From Prorocentrum cordatum (lineage: Eukaryota; Sar; Dinophyceae; Prorocentrales; Prorocentraceae), in the NCBI GenBank assembly GCA_963575745.1, contig CAUYUJ010004758.1, positions 250,001 to 297,500 on the forward strand: a stretch of 47,500 nt of DNA. The letters run 5' to 3'. The translations under genes and the position numbers were made by a program. Positions 10,141 to 19,800 of this stretch are shown here, piece by piece. Position 1 is the stretch's first letter; each line of letters begins with the position of its first letter. Under the pieces are notes generated by a model, which saw only the letters and a list, made by a program, of their open reading frames with translations, made no database searches and was not told where the DNA came from.

Positions 10141-10764
10141 CTGCACCTGGGTCGCCAGCTTCCGCGGATCCTTCGCCAGACCCCGACGGCATAGATTGCG
10201 GCCTCCTTCTCGAGACCCCCTGGCTGTCCCCAGAGGACGTCCCCGCGGAGGCCTGATGCGAGGCCTCCAGAGCCCTCCGCGGCCCCTTGACCTGACGAGA
10301 TTAGATCCATGAGCGCTCGAACGAAGTCGACGACGACGACGAAGCCTTCGTCGTCGTCGCCGTCGACACTCCCCTCCCAGAAGCAGGCGGCGGTCGATCT
10401 TCGGGAGGTCGCCCGCTGCCTTCTCCAGGGGGAGAATGGCGCCGCTGCGACCACCGCCTCCTCGTTGCCTTCACTTTTTTCGCCGCTGAACCTGGGAGCT
10501 CCGCGCTGAACTCGCTGATGTTTGGGCTCATGTGGAGGAGGAGGAGGCGGAGGCGGAAGAAGATCATTTGTTCTACAGTGCGCGCCAGTCGGCACGGTCG
10601 GAGAACAGGTCGATCAGAGTGGGGGGGGGCGAACGGCAATTCGCTGTCCTCGGGTGCGTGGCTGGAGTGACTGGAGTGGGCTTCTGCGGTGCGGATTGCT
10701 GTTATTTGTTGAACTCTCATTTCGTGAGGATACGTAATGCCGGATCCCCCGTGCCCGGTGCCCG
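10141..10764. other. Interior of the inverted repeat, no gene recognised
   Basis: GC-rich sequence with short ACG/CGT runs at 10325-10365, a GGA/GGC run at 10531-10560 and a G-run at 10620-10628. Frames are open on both strands but compositionally biased; no domain is visible. Confidence 0.5.
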
Positions 10765-10766
10765 TG

Positions 10767-11242
10767 GTGATGTTCAATTCAAACGCTCATCTCTGGGCCC
10801 GCATTGTCTTCTATAAAGAAAATATTCCTCCTCATGTCGGGCCCCTGGCCCGTGAACTACATCAACAACGGCTCCCGCCCGATCGTTCCTCGCCTGCTGT
10901 ATTTCAAAATCGCGCTCTCGCGCAGGAACTCCTCACAATGTCTGCAGGACTTGCGCTCTCGCGTTGGACTCCTTCACAACTTATTCAAACACCGCGCCTT
11001 CGACGCTCAGGAATTGCGCTCTCGCTCTGGCTGCTCTAACGATTTACTTGGAAATCGTGTTATCGCTCGAGACTTCCTTTTGATTCATTGAGGACTCACG
11101 CTTCAGCAACCCGCCTGCTCGACCTGGCCGCCTGGGCCCGCCTTCTCGACACGCCCATGGGTCTATCCGCCCGATCAGCCCGTCTGGTTCTGCCACGGTT
11201 TTTCTTCTCCTAGCCATCCTCCTACTACTCTCTCTCGTGTAC
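10767..11242 (-). repeat. Right arm of the large inverted repeat
   Basis: The reverse complement matches the left arm (9440-9850) phrase by phrase, including GGCAGAACCAGACGGGCTGA and CCAGGTCGAGCAGGCGGG. It also holds three to four extra GCGCTCTCG phrases, the complement of the GAGAGCGCG repeats at 9090-9340. Confidence 0.65.
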
Positions 11243-11454
11243 AATACTTCTGCCTCCCCCTTTAATTCGTCCTCTGTTCTCCTGCTTTCGGGGCTGCTCC
11301 AATTACACGTGGCAGGTATAGGAGAGATACCCCCAAGAGGGAAGGCGAAGAGGGCGGGTATCGAGGGTTTGGGATACATGTGCTGATGGCACGCGGGCAG
11401 GTAAGACCGACAAATCTTAAAATGATTGTCGATGCTGTTCTCGTCGTCCCACTC

Positions 11455-11550
11455 GCGACCCTGCCCGCGGCCCACCCGCGACCCACCCCGCGACCCACCC
11501 GCGACCCGCCGGCGACCCACCCGCGATCCGCCCCGCGCCCGCCCCCTCAC
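11455..11550. repeat. Short tandem repeat CGACCCACCCG
   Basis: About eight impure copies of an 11-12-bp unit (GCGACCCACCC with CCCCGC variants). It opens frames artificially. The stretch 11243-11454 before it shows nothing recognisable. Confidence 0.8.
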
Positions 11551-12340
11551 CCTTATCCGCAATTGCTGGGTGCTACTTACATAGATCCTCTGGTGAACAC
11601 GCCTCCTGTGCCAGCACGTCCAAAGATTCACCGCCCCATGCGAGCCACTCCGCTCGCATGCGGGTGGTCTCAAGCCGAAGATATGGAAAGAAGCTCAGAC
11701 ACCCTCTCGTCGCGCAACAAATCACTTGAATGCTTTGGAGATCTTCGGCCACTTTGGGGCCATGAGTACCCGGTCCCCCAGAGCTCCAGAGCACATCATG
11801 GAGTGAGAACTGGTCCTCCAGCGGTCACGGCGTCGGGGTCCTGGGGGAAGGGTGGACGGCGGCGAGCCGACTCCAGGGATGGGATCGGATGCCCTCGGGC
11901 CCCACACCGCGAAGCAAATCACGCAGTCGGCAGTCTCCGGAGACACGCGGGGAGCAAGGGGGATGGAGGAGGAGGAGGAGGAGGAGGAGGAGGGCAAGGG
12001 GGATGGGCGCCAGTGGGCCCGGAAAAGCGAAGAGCAGCAGCAGGGTGCGCGAGTGGCTCGGCCAAGGGGAGCCAGCCGGAGGCCTGCAGGCGGTCTCGGA
12101 GCGCATCGGGCCAGACGAAGGTGTCGTCGTCACCGACGAAGAGCCAGGGAGAGCCTGCGGCACTGCTGGGTCAAATTCTCCGCGCGCTCGACCGTGTGTG
12201 CGCGTGCCCACCCCAGCAGCCCCTCCACCCGCTCTCCACCTGCGCGTGCCCCATCTTCTCTCGCCCGCAGCCTCGCGATGAAAACTGCCCCTTCCCATGT
12301 CCACGCTGTCCGTCGAGCTTACGAATTTCCCATGTGTGTG
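11551..12340. other. GC-rich spacer, no gene recognised
   Basis: Frames of 130-345 codons are open in parallel on both strands, which points to composition rather than coding. A (GGA)n run lies at 11962-11992. No motif or domain is seen. Confidence 0.45.
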
Positions 12341-12342
12341 TT

Positions 12343-12445
12343 GGTTACTTATCTCTCTCTCACTCGCTCTCTCTCTCTCTCTCTCTCGCTATGTCTCAAT
12401 CGTTCGTGCATGTCTGAGTTGGTGCATGTTGTTTGTGTATGTATT

Positions 12446-12482
<37 letters not shown>

Positions 12483-12630
12483 TTCTCTCTCTTTCTATAC
12501 ATATGCATGTATATACGCATACGAGTAGAAAGTACGACCCACGCACAAGTATATTTTACAATCGCCACACACAATTCAACATTTATGTGTTATATATATA
12601 TATATGTGTGAATATGCGCATATAGATACA
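12343..12630. repeat. (CT)n and (TA)n microsatellites
   Basis: CT dinucleotide runs at 12350-12390 and 12445-12495, then ATAC/CATA-rich sequence and a pure TA run at 12592-12605. Confidence 0.9.
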
Positions 12631-12670
12631 CTAGAACCACCCGCGCGCTACGCGCGCGATTAGGTTCTAG
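12631..12670. repeat. Small inverted repeat with GC core
   Basis: CTAGAACC (12631-12638) is mirrored by GGTTCTAG (12663-12670), enclosing CGCGCGC-TA-CGCGCGCG, which can itself fold. The region 12671-12894 that follows shows no recognisable gene; it ends in a CCT-rich tract that served as the insertion target of the copia element. Confidence 0.6.
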
Positions 12671-12894
12671 CTTAGTCCGGGGCAACGGCCAAACAACCGA
12701 CAGGGGGGCGAAGGCTGAATGCATTTCAGTTCTTCGTCGAGTTTCGCGGGTCGTCGTTCGAAATGCTTGTGGGCGTTCCTCACCACCAGGCGGCCCGAGT
12801 AGGCCGAAAACGACACCTCTTCCTGGTCCTCCTCTTTCCCCCCTCCTCTTCCTCCTCCCCTGCTACTCCTCCTCCTTCCCTCATTGTCCCCTCC

Positions 12895-13031
12895 TGTTGA
12901 TCTCAGGGCCCGGGGAGGCCTTGGTATGTCTGTTTCAGTTGTGCACGTGCGTGTTGATGCTGCAGCATTTTGGCTTGCCACAGGTGTGGAAAAGAGGGTG
13001 CAGGCGCTCCCTCCTCGAAGCCCAATCTGCA
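12895..13031 (+). repeat. 5' LTR of the copia element
   Basis: 137 bp, TG…CA ends, two mismatches to the 3' LTR (the third base, and one base in GGGCCCGG versus GGACCCGG). It contains GCAGCATTTTGGCT (12962-12975), which resembles part of the dinoflagellate spliced leader. Confidence 0.95.
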
Positions 13032-13032
13032 T

Positions 13033-13047
13033 TGGTAGAGCGGAGCG
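13033..13047 (+). promoter_or_regulatory. Putative tRNA primer-binding site
   Basis: TGGTAGAGCGGAGCG begins two bases after the 5' LTR. It starts with TGG, as expected for the complement of a tRNA CCA end, and resembles the TGGTAxxAGAGC primer sites of initiator-Met-primed copia elements without matching exactly. The tRNA is not identified. Confidence 0.5.
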
Positions 13048-13120
13048 TGCCGCGCGATAGCAGGCGCCGTCGCACCGGGAGGCACTCGGGCGAGTGCCGG
13101 CGGGACGCCAGAAGAAGGTG

Positions 13121-14935
13121 ATGAACACGGACAACGGGGGCCCCGGCGGCGCGATCAGGAGGTTCGCCGGGAATGGAGCCGACGCTTTTCGGGACTACCG
13201 ATCCTGGAAGAAATGGGCGCGGGCGTACCTCATCGTGCAGAAGGCGAAGGGGACGCCTGCGACGGCCCTAGGGCCGATGCTTTTCACGCTGTTAGACGAC
13301 GTCGCCGCCCGAGCGCTGGAGGTTGTCGACGTGGACGATCTGGAGCAAGAGGGCGGCGAGCAGCACATCTTCGAGACACTCGATTCACGCTTCCCCGACG
13401 TGGCAGCCCACGACCGGCTCGGAGAGGCGCTGAAGGAGGTGTTCACGATTCGCCTGGCCAGGGGCGAGTCGATGGCGGCCTACTGTGGACGCGCTCAGGC
13501 GGCGTTCGCCAAGGGCGAGACTGAAGGCGTAGTGCTGCCGGACATGGCGCGTGGGTACCTGCTGCTGCTGGGTGTGCACCTGGCGCCGCAGAACCTCGCG
13601 GTCGTCCTGGCGGCATCGGGCCGATCGTACAAGGAGAAGGACGTGGCGATGGCGCCCAGGACGACCTACCCCAACGGCTTGGCGGACTTCGGCCAGCAGT
13701 CGAAGGCGTTCGGAGCGCACGTGGCGAAAGAGGAGGCCGACGAGAGCGACGACGTCGCGGACATCACGGCGCTGCTGGCGGGCTTCGACGTGATTGAGGA
13801 TACCGAGGACGGGGACATCCTGGACGAGAGTGAGGCCATCGAGATACTGGTGTCCTGGCGCGATCAGCGCAACAAGATAACGAAGGAGCAGCTGGCTCGG
13901 GGCTTCGGTCCGAAGAAGCCGGACACAAAGGCGATGGCGAAGCGAGTGCGATGCTACAACTGCGACGAGGTCGGTCACTTCAGCAGAGACTGCAAGAAGC
14001 CACGACGTCAACGCCGTCCGCCGCCACGGGACCACAAGCACAAGGGCAAGGACGGCGAGAAGCGCGGCGACGTGGTCACGGTCCTCGAGAGCGACTCGGA
14101 CGAGGGCGTCTTCGTGGCCGGCGACGGCAGGACCGAGGACGTCGACAAGGAGGAGACCTTCGAGTGCGACGTGTGCGAGGACGAGTTCCAGCGGCCCCTG
14201 CACGGCGGCGGCTGCAGCGACGACGACGAGTGCGACTGCGAGCTGGCGGTTGACGAGGAGGACGAGGATCAGGACATAGACGACCTGTACGAGGCGTACA
14301 CGGCGGCGAGGGACGACATGGATGACGTGATCGAGGCGTACCGCAGGCTGACCGCGATGCCCAAGGACGAGGACATGCCAGAGGTGCTGACGGCGTCGGC
14401 TCACGAGCCGGGGTCGGGCGCGGTCGACACTGGGCGCGGCAAGGGAGTCATCGGCGAGAAGACCCTCAAGGAGCACAAGGTGGAGATGGAGAAAGCAGGT
14501 CTCGCGGTGAAGACGATCAAGCAGACGAAAGCGACGACCTTCCGCTTCGGCAACCAGGAGACCCTGGAGTCGATCTACACCGCGGAAATGCAGTGCCGAG
14601 TGGGCGGTCGCCTCTTGGTGCTCCGCCTGCGCGTCGTCCCAGGCGGGACCCCGCTGCTGGTTAGCAAGCCCATGCTCAAGGCCCTCGGCGCGCAGCTGGA
14701 CATGGAGCGGGACGAGATTCGGTTCGCCCGGATCAACGTCACGGTGCCGCTCCGGGTCGCGGCCAGCGGCCACTACCAGCTGAACCTGTGCGAGATGACG
14801 AACGAGGGCGGCAGGAGGATCCAGACGGCTGAGATCGACGTGATGGTGACGGCGGAGCAGGACGACGGGCTGACAGCGGAGGAGCAGCAGGAACACGAGG
14901 AGTTCGTCGCGGCGGCGTCGTCGGGTTTTCGCTAG
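13121..14935 (+). CDS. gag-pr: Copia gag-protease polyprotein
   Basis: The start is ATG at 13121, 89 bp after the LTR; a GTG nine codons earlier is ignored. About 604 residues. The N-terminal 200 residues are a helical gag/UBN2-like region. A CCHC zinc knuckle, CYNCDEVGHFSRDC, has its metal ligands at about residues 278, 281, 286 and 291 and should bind the element RNA. An acidic, low-complexity spacer follows. A retropepsin-like segment has its active-site DTG at residue 436 (AVDTGRG), with the hydrophobic strands of the fold following. The frame ends in TAG one codon after a G GGT TTT heptamer, and pol continues in the -1 frame. The protein would form virus-like particles in the cytoplasm and process the polyprotein. 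The frame itself is intact. Confidence 0.9.
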   Translation: MNTDNGGPGGAIRRFAGNGADAFRDYRSWKKWARAYLIVQKAKGTPATALGPMLFTLLDDVAARALEVVDVDDLEQEGGEQHIFETLDSRFPDVAAHDRLGEALKEVFTIRLARGESMAAYCGRAQAAFAKGETEGVVLPDMARGYLLLLGVHLAPQNLAVVLAASGRSYKEKDVAMAPRTTYPNGLADFGQQSKAFGAHVAKEEADESDDVADITALLAGFDVIEDTEDGDILDESEAIEILVSWRDQRNKITKEQLARGFGPKKPDTKAMAKRVRCYNCDEVGHFSRDCKKPRRQRRPPPRDHKHKGKDGEKRGDVVTVLESDSDEGVFVAGDGRTEDVDKEETFECDVCEDEFQRPLHGGGCSDDDECDCELAVDEEDEDQDIDDLYEAYTAARDDMDDVIEAYRRLTAMPKDEDMPEVLTASAHEPGSGAVDTGRGKGVIGEKTLKEHKVEMEKAGLAVKTIKQTKATTFRFGNQETLESIYTAEMQCRVGGRLLVLRLRVVPGGTPLLVSKPMLKALGAQLDMERDEIRFARINVTVPLRVAASGHYQLNLCEMTNEGGRRIQTAEIDVMVTAEQDDGLTAEEQQEHEEFVAAASSGFR

Positions 14936-14952
14936 GGCCGAGCTGGGGCCCT
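14923..14952 (+). promoter_or_regulatory. Putative -1 ribosomal frameshift site
   Basis: GGGTTTT at 14923-14929 sits in the gag frame as G GGT TTT, the canonical X XXY YYZ form. CGC and the TAG stop (14933-14935) follow at once. Slipping back one base enters the frame that encodes all downstream pol domains. A 6-bp stem, AGGGCC (14934-14939) with GGCCCT (14947-14952), begins 4 nt later with a 7-nt loop. That spacer is slightly short for a standard site, and a longer or pseudoknotted structure was not modelled. Confidence 0.55.
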
Positions 14953-16440
14953 GAGGCTGACGGCGACTGGGACGACACCGACGTCCTGTGGTCAGAGGGT
15001 GTTACCGATATCATGAGTTGACGGGCCAAGCGGACGGTGGTCAGGGGTGTTCTCGAGGCGCAGGCCCGGCTGGGCCGCCGACCGAAGTGCCTGGAGATCT
15101 TCTCGGTGCCGCGGGTGACCCCCGCCCTAGAGTCCATGGGGGTCCAGAGCCTCGGTGCGTTCGACCTACAGAACGGCTGGGATGCCCGTCGAGCAGCCGA
15201 CCGCCACAAGATCCTACACATGGTCGACGTCGAGGAGCCGGAGTTTGTGGGCATGAGCCCTCCGCGCGGCCCCCTCTCGATTTTGCAGAATCTGACGGTG
15301 GCGGAAGTGCGTCGGGACCCGGAGAAGTATCGCCAGGCAGTCAGGGAAGCGGTCGGGTACCTGAGGTTCTGTGTGGTGGTGGCTCGGATGCAGATCCGAG
15401 GAGGTCGCTACTTCGCGCTCGAGGCACCGCCGACGGCGAGATCCTGGGACTGTGCTTCGGTTCTGGGCCTGTGTCGGGTGGTGGGAGTGCACCGCGTGTC
15501 GGTCAGTGGTTGCCAAGTGGGTCTGAAAGATCCGGTGACAAAGAAGCTGATGTCCAAGGAGTGGTGCTTCGCGACCAACGCGGACATGCTCAAGTGGACG
15601 CTGAAGGAGCTGCGCTGTCCTCGTGATCATGAGCATCAGTGGTGCTGGGATAGCTCGAAGGGCATCAAAAGGAGCGCGTTCTCGGAGAAGTACCCGGAGG
15701 ACCTCTGCAGGAAGATAGCTGGCGCAATGGCAAGTCAGCTGGAGGTGGACTGCGTCTCCCAGACGGCCGACGTTTTGACGACGACCGACGACGATGAGGT
15801 CATCAAGCGGCGGAAGCTATCGCTCGAGGCGTCCCTCAGGAGGTTGCACGCTAACCTCGGCCACCCGAGCAATGAGGACATGGTCAGGATCCTGAAGCAC
15901 GCCAAGGCGAGTGAGATGGTGTTGGCCCTGGCGCGGACGCTTTCCTGCTCAATCTGCGAAGGACGGCGGCTTCCCAAGGCCGTGCGGCCAGTGAAGGTGC
16001 CGTCGAAGATGGCGCCATTGAGGCTGGTCGAGCTGGACGTGAAGGAGCTGCCAGGCTGGAAGGAAGGGATGAAGGTGAAGGCCCTGAACGTCGTGTGCCC
16101 CAGCAGCGGTCTCCAGCAGATGCTACCCTTTTTCGCGCAGGAGACCGGCAAGGTGCTGAAGGAGCTCTTTGAGAACGGCTGGAGCCAGCCGTATGGACCT
16201 CCTGCACTTCTCAAGTGCGACGCTGGAAAGACCAACCTGGGCCAGGAGATCGTCGACGCGTTCGAGAGGCAGGGCGCGGAGGTCAGCGACGCGGCAGGGG
16301 AGGCTCACGAGCAGGTTGGTCACGCCGAGGGCCACGGCACCTGGTTCGAGGACATTCTGAACAAGGTGCTGGACCAGACGAACCCGAAGGACGAGGCCGA
16401 ATATATGACTTGTGTGCGGGCGGTGGTGATGGCAAAAAAC
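14930..16440 (+). pseudogene. pol: Copia pol, 5' part: methyltransferase-like segment and integrase (interrupted)
   Basis: Read in the -1 frame after the heptamer. A TGA at 15019-15021 breaks it; a CGA-to-TGA change would explain it because Arg fits the context (MS-x-RAKR). From 15091 a segment begins LEIFSVPRVTPALESMG and has MSPPRGPLS at 15253-15279. This resembles methyltransferase motif I and motif IV, but Arg (codon 15265-15267) stands where the catalytic Cys of PPC would be. The integrase follows: an HHCC zinc region (LHANLGHPSNED … CSICEG, about 15845-15960), then ELDVKEL, CDAGKTN and GHAEGHGTWFED as candidates for the three acidic catalytic residues. The frame is cut at 16440, after MAKN, by the nested element and resumes at 23601. 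Confidence 0.8.
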
Positions 16441-16546
16441 GAGCAACGGTCCCATTTTTCTTGCGGAGACTGAATCTAGCGAAACTCTGGACTCGTCATG
16501 GCCAGAGGCTTTGAGCTTAAAGGCATGCCTTAAAACTCAATCTCCC
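16441..16546 (-). repeat. Split repeat a, outer copy (106 bp)
   Basis: Identical to 16696-16801. Its start at 16441 is the left boundary of the nested element; a 19-bp G-rich spacer (16547-16565) separates it from repeat b. Confidence 0.95.
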
Positions 16547-16565
16547 CGAGGGTTGGGGGGGCGGG

Positions 16566-16695
16566 AGACCAAAAACAACTTGAGCGGAGATAGGCAGCAG
16601 GGTGTTGGCGAGTGCACACCAGTGACAGGCAGCATATTCTATTTGCCCAACATCACACGTATGGCCCCTCTGCTCAACCCGTTCTAAAACCTCCA
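16566..16695 (-). repeat. Split repeat b, inner copy (130 bp)
   Basis: Identical to 23471-23600 at the far end of the element. It abuts repeat a (16696) directly, recreating the junction expected in a circular intermediate. Confidence 0.95.
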
Positions 16696-16801
16696 GAGCA
16701 ACGGTCCCATTTTTCTTGCGGAGACTGAATCTAGCGAAACTCTGGACTCGTCATGGCCAGAGGCTTTGAGCTTAAAGGCATGCCTTAAAACTCAATCTCC
16801 C
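16696..16801 (-). repeat. Split repeat a, inner copy (106 bp)
   Basis: Identical to 16441-16546. The RT-methyltransferase ORF stops three bases away, at 16805. Confidence 0.95.
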
Positions 16802-16804
16802 AAA

Positions 16805-19800
16805 TCATCCCGAAGCTATCCAGGTAGGATGTTCGCTAGGGTGGGGAGAGAAAGGGTGGGAGTGACAAGCTCGCTTTTCAACAGTACTAGCTAAAAGGGT
16901 AGAGACCATTGCTCGTGCCAGACCAGGAGGGTACTCAGAAGCAATGCGGGTACGGCGGAGGCCGCCTGGCCCCCCGCCGCTGAGTTGCCAATGGGGTTTC
17001 CCAGTCTTAGAACATATACAGCCTTTTGGTCGGCATCGACGGGTGAGCTTAATTATATCTTCGTGATTCACGTGTGCACAGAGGAGCCGTGTGGGCTTCT
17101 TCCATCTCGCTCCATACTGACACTGGTCCAGTTCAGCCAGATAGACATGTCTATGGTGCGATAAGTCGCACACCTCAGCAGTATGCCACAGCCGGCTCGT
17201 CAAGGGATGTTCGAGGATTACGGGAACCCCCAGCTTCAAAAAGAATCTGAAGAGGGAAAGCGCAACCCGAGCGAGGCGGTTGCCTAATTCCACTGCTTCG
17301 GCATCGGCAGGCGTCAGCTCGGAGGCAGGGAAGCCCCATGGCTTCTCGCGGCTGCGCACCGGCCTCGACCTGTCGTGCGCGAGGGAAAAAGTCTGGCATG
17401 GAGGGGCCATTGCCGCGGCCACCAGCCGGCCAGCTCGAGCGTCAGATTTGATCGCCCGCAGCACGGCCGGCGACAACAAATCCTGCCACTCTGCATCATA
17501 GATGACGTCCCAACTTCTCGCACGGAAGCCCTCGGCCTCGGCCGCCCGAGACACAGCTCGGCAGCCTGCGAAAAGATCGCCGAGGTACTGGCCCTTGCCG
17601 AGGCGCGAGCGGCGAAGGCGGCCACGGGAGCGGCCTCCTCGGTAGCCCAGGTGTAGCTGGCTCACTTGCGCCACATCTGCACGTTGTGGGGACGGTCCGT
17701 CAGGATGAGCGCCAGCTGCCTCTCTGCCTCCTCGCACGTCGCGCGCAGCCGGGGGTCGAGCTTTGCATAGTCGCTGCCGAGCCTGCTGCTGTGCTCGTAG
17801 CGGTGCATTGACTTTGCCTGCGTCCACTCCCCGCGTCGCTGAGCCGAGGCCAGACTGCGCCAGCCCTTCGCCAGGTCGATGCTGGCGCCCGAGTGTCTCA
17901 TCTGGTACAATGTCACTGGGGCCACCCCGAGGTCCTCTGCCGCCTCCTTGAGCCGCGTCGCTGCCTCGGGGTAGCTGAAGTTCCACAGCGGCTCCTTCGA
18001 CGTCGTCGAGGCCAGCCGCCCGAACACCTCGTCTAAGCCCTGGAGGTACGGCGAGTCCAGGGGGCAGCCCTCGTCGAAGTGCCCACGCTTGCTCGGCCTC
18101 TTCCGCTCCAGCGGGTGGGTCAACAGAGCCCAGTGCCGGCTGACACCAGGGGACGGAGGCACAAGGTCGCACCGCCGGGCGGCCAGCAAAGTCGAGGGCC
18201 GACCATAGATCGATACGCCTATCATCAAGAAGATGCCCAGGCGTAGGTGTCCTCGCTGCGCCAGCCTCCAGGCCAGCCCGCACCAGACAGGAAGGGCAAG
18301 GGCCTTCCGCCGCCTGCCCGGAGTCAGCCTGCGCCAGGCCTTCAGCGCCCGCCAGGTCCGCGGCAGCTTGCGACCTCCCACGCGCCCGAAGTCCGGGTTC
18401 GCGCTGACCCAGGCCGCGACCGTCTGGTCTCCGTAGTTGCTCTGCTCGCCCTGCAAGTATTTCTCGGTCATGTAATTGCACATGAGCTCGTCGATCTCCG
18501 TGTCCGGCTTCGCCAGGATCTCCCTCCGGCTCAGGCCGGCACGAGAGTAGAAACGATCGAGATATCGCTGGTACCTCACCTGCGTCGCCTGGGTCACCGC
18601 CAAGGTCTCCAGGAGGCTCACGCCCTCGCCCTGCGCCGCCAGGATAGCATCGGCGTACAGCTTCGCCCGCCGGTGCGCCCTCCGCGCGCGCAGCTGCCGC
18701 ATTCGGGCCCGAGTCCGCCCCAGCTGCTCCACCACCGAGTCGGAGCCGCTGGAGCTGCTGTCGCCCTCGGCGTCCTCCCCGGCGTCTCCAGCGAGGTCCA
18801 GCCCGTTCGCGTCCCTCTCGTCGAGGGCCGAGAGATGCCGTCCCGCCTGGCTGGCCCTCTTCCTTGAAGGCAAGAAGGGGGCCGGCACCAGCACCCGCGT
18901 CCGGCCCAGCGCCCCGGGGCTGGCGATCGCCCTCGCACCGCTCGGGTCCGGGCGCGAGCCCGCCTGCGCTGCCGCGCCTGCCAGCGCACGAGTCCGTGCG
19001 GCCGGCCGCCGAGCGCCTGCCCGCTGGGGGGGCGTCCGCGCCTGCGGCACCGGCTCGGCCAGCACCCGAGCCCTCTCGGGGGCCATGGCCCGCCGTCTCT
19101 GGCAAGTCGGGCGCCTCGGGAATCTCAGCCAAGAAAGAATGGTGTGGGCCAAAACGGCTACGGAGAGGATCCCGCGTATTGTCTTTCACAGGGACGGCTC
19201 TTGGAGGACGGGTGAGCAGATTCAGATCGGCCTGGAACTTCTCATCCAAGAGGGATGTGAGAATATTACTGTCACTCTCAGAAAAAACCCTGCTGCCTTC
19301 ATCGCTTTCATTAAACTCCGAGGGGATCCATCGAATAGCGGGCGTAACCCCCAACGCAATCGCATAGGCGTAGAATCGACGGATCTGAACCAGCAAGCTG
19401 AAGCGGGACGAACGAGCCCTGGAAAAGGATAGCACCACAGACATATTGTCGGACAGAAAGAGCTGTCGCACACAGACCCCGTGCGCGGTCTTTGCCAGCC
19501 GCTGGATCGATTTTACGAGGGCCCTGGCTTCAAGGATCAGGATGTCCTCAGCAAAACGCCAGACCCCGGACCGGACGGTCTCCCAGGCCCCCTTTCGGAG
19601 CCACTGCCAGGGCACTTCAGCGAACCCGGGGTCGAGCTCCCACGAGGACAGAGGGTCAGACGCAAGAGAGTCAGGATTCTTCATGTCCTCAAAACTGCAC
19701 AGTGCGCCCGAGCTGTCCCGAGCAAGGTTGGCGGCAGCGAGCGCGCTCTCTCGCGCCGGTCTGCCCAGCGCCGAACGAAAACGGGCTCGCTCAGGCAGCC

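Noticed and set aside
9882-10595. 237-codon minus frame rich in Val
   Set aside because: Poly-Val comes from the ACA/ACG microsatellite; no membrane protein is claimed.
11380-12417. 345-codon plus frame and its overlapping neighbours
   Set aside because: Several frames on both strands are open at once over CGACCCACCC and GGA repeats and a CT tract; composition explains them.
13032-13060. TTGGTAGAGCGGAG as the D-arm of a tRNA gene
   Set aside because: No acceptor stem, anticodon arm or T-arm follows; the position just after the LTR fits a primer-binding site better.
13385-14896. 503-codon minus-strand frame opposite copia gag
   Set aside because: It is the antisense shadow of a gene with a clear zinc knuckle and protease motif; its Leu/Val/Arg composition is typical of such shadows.
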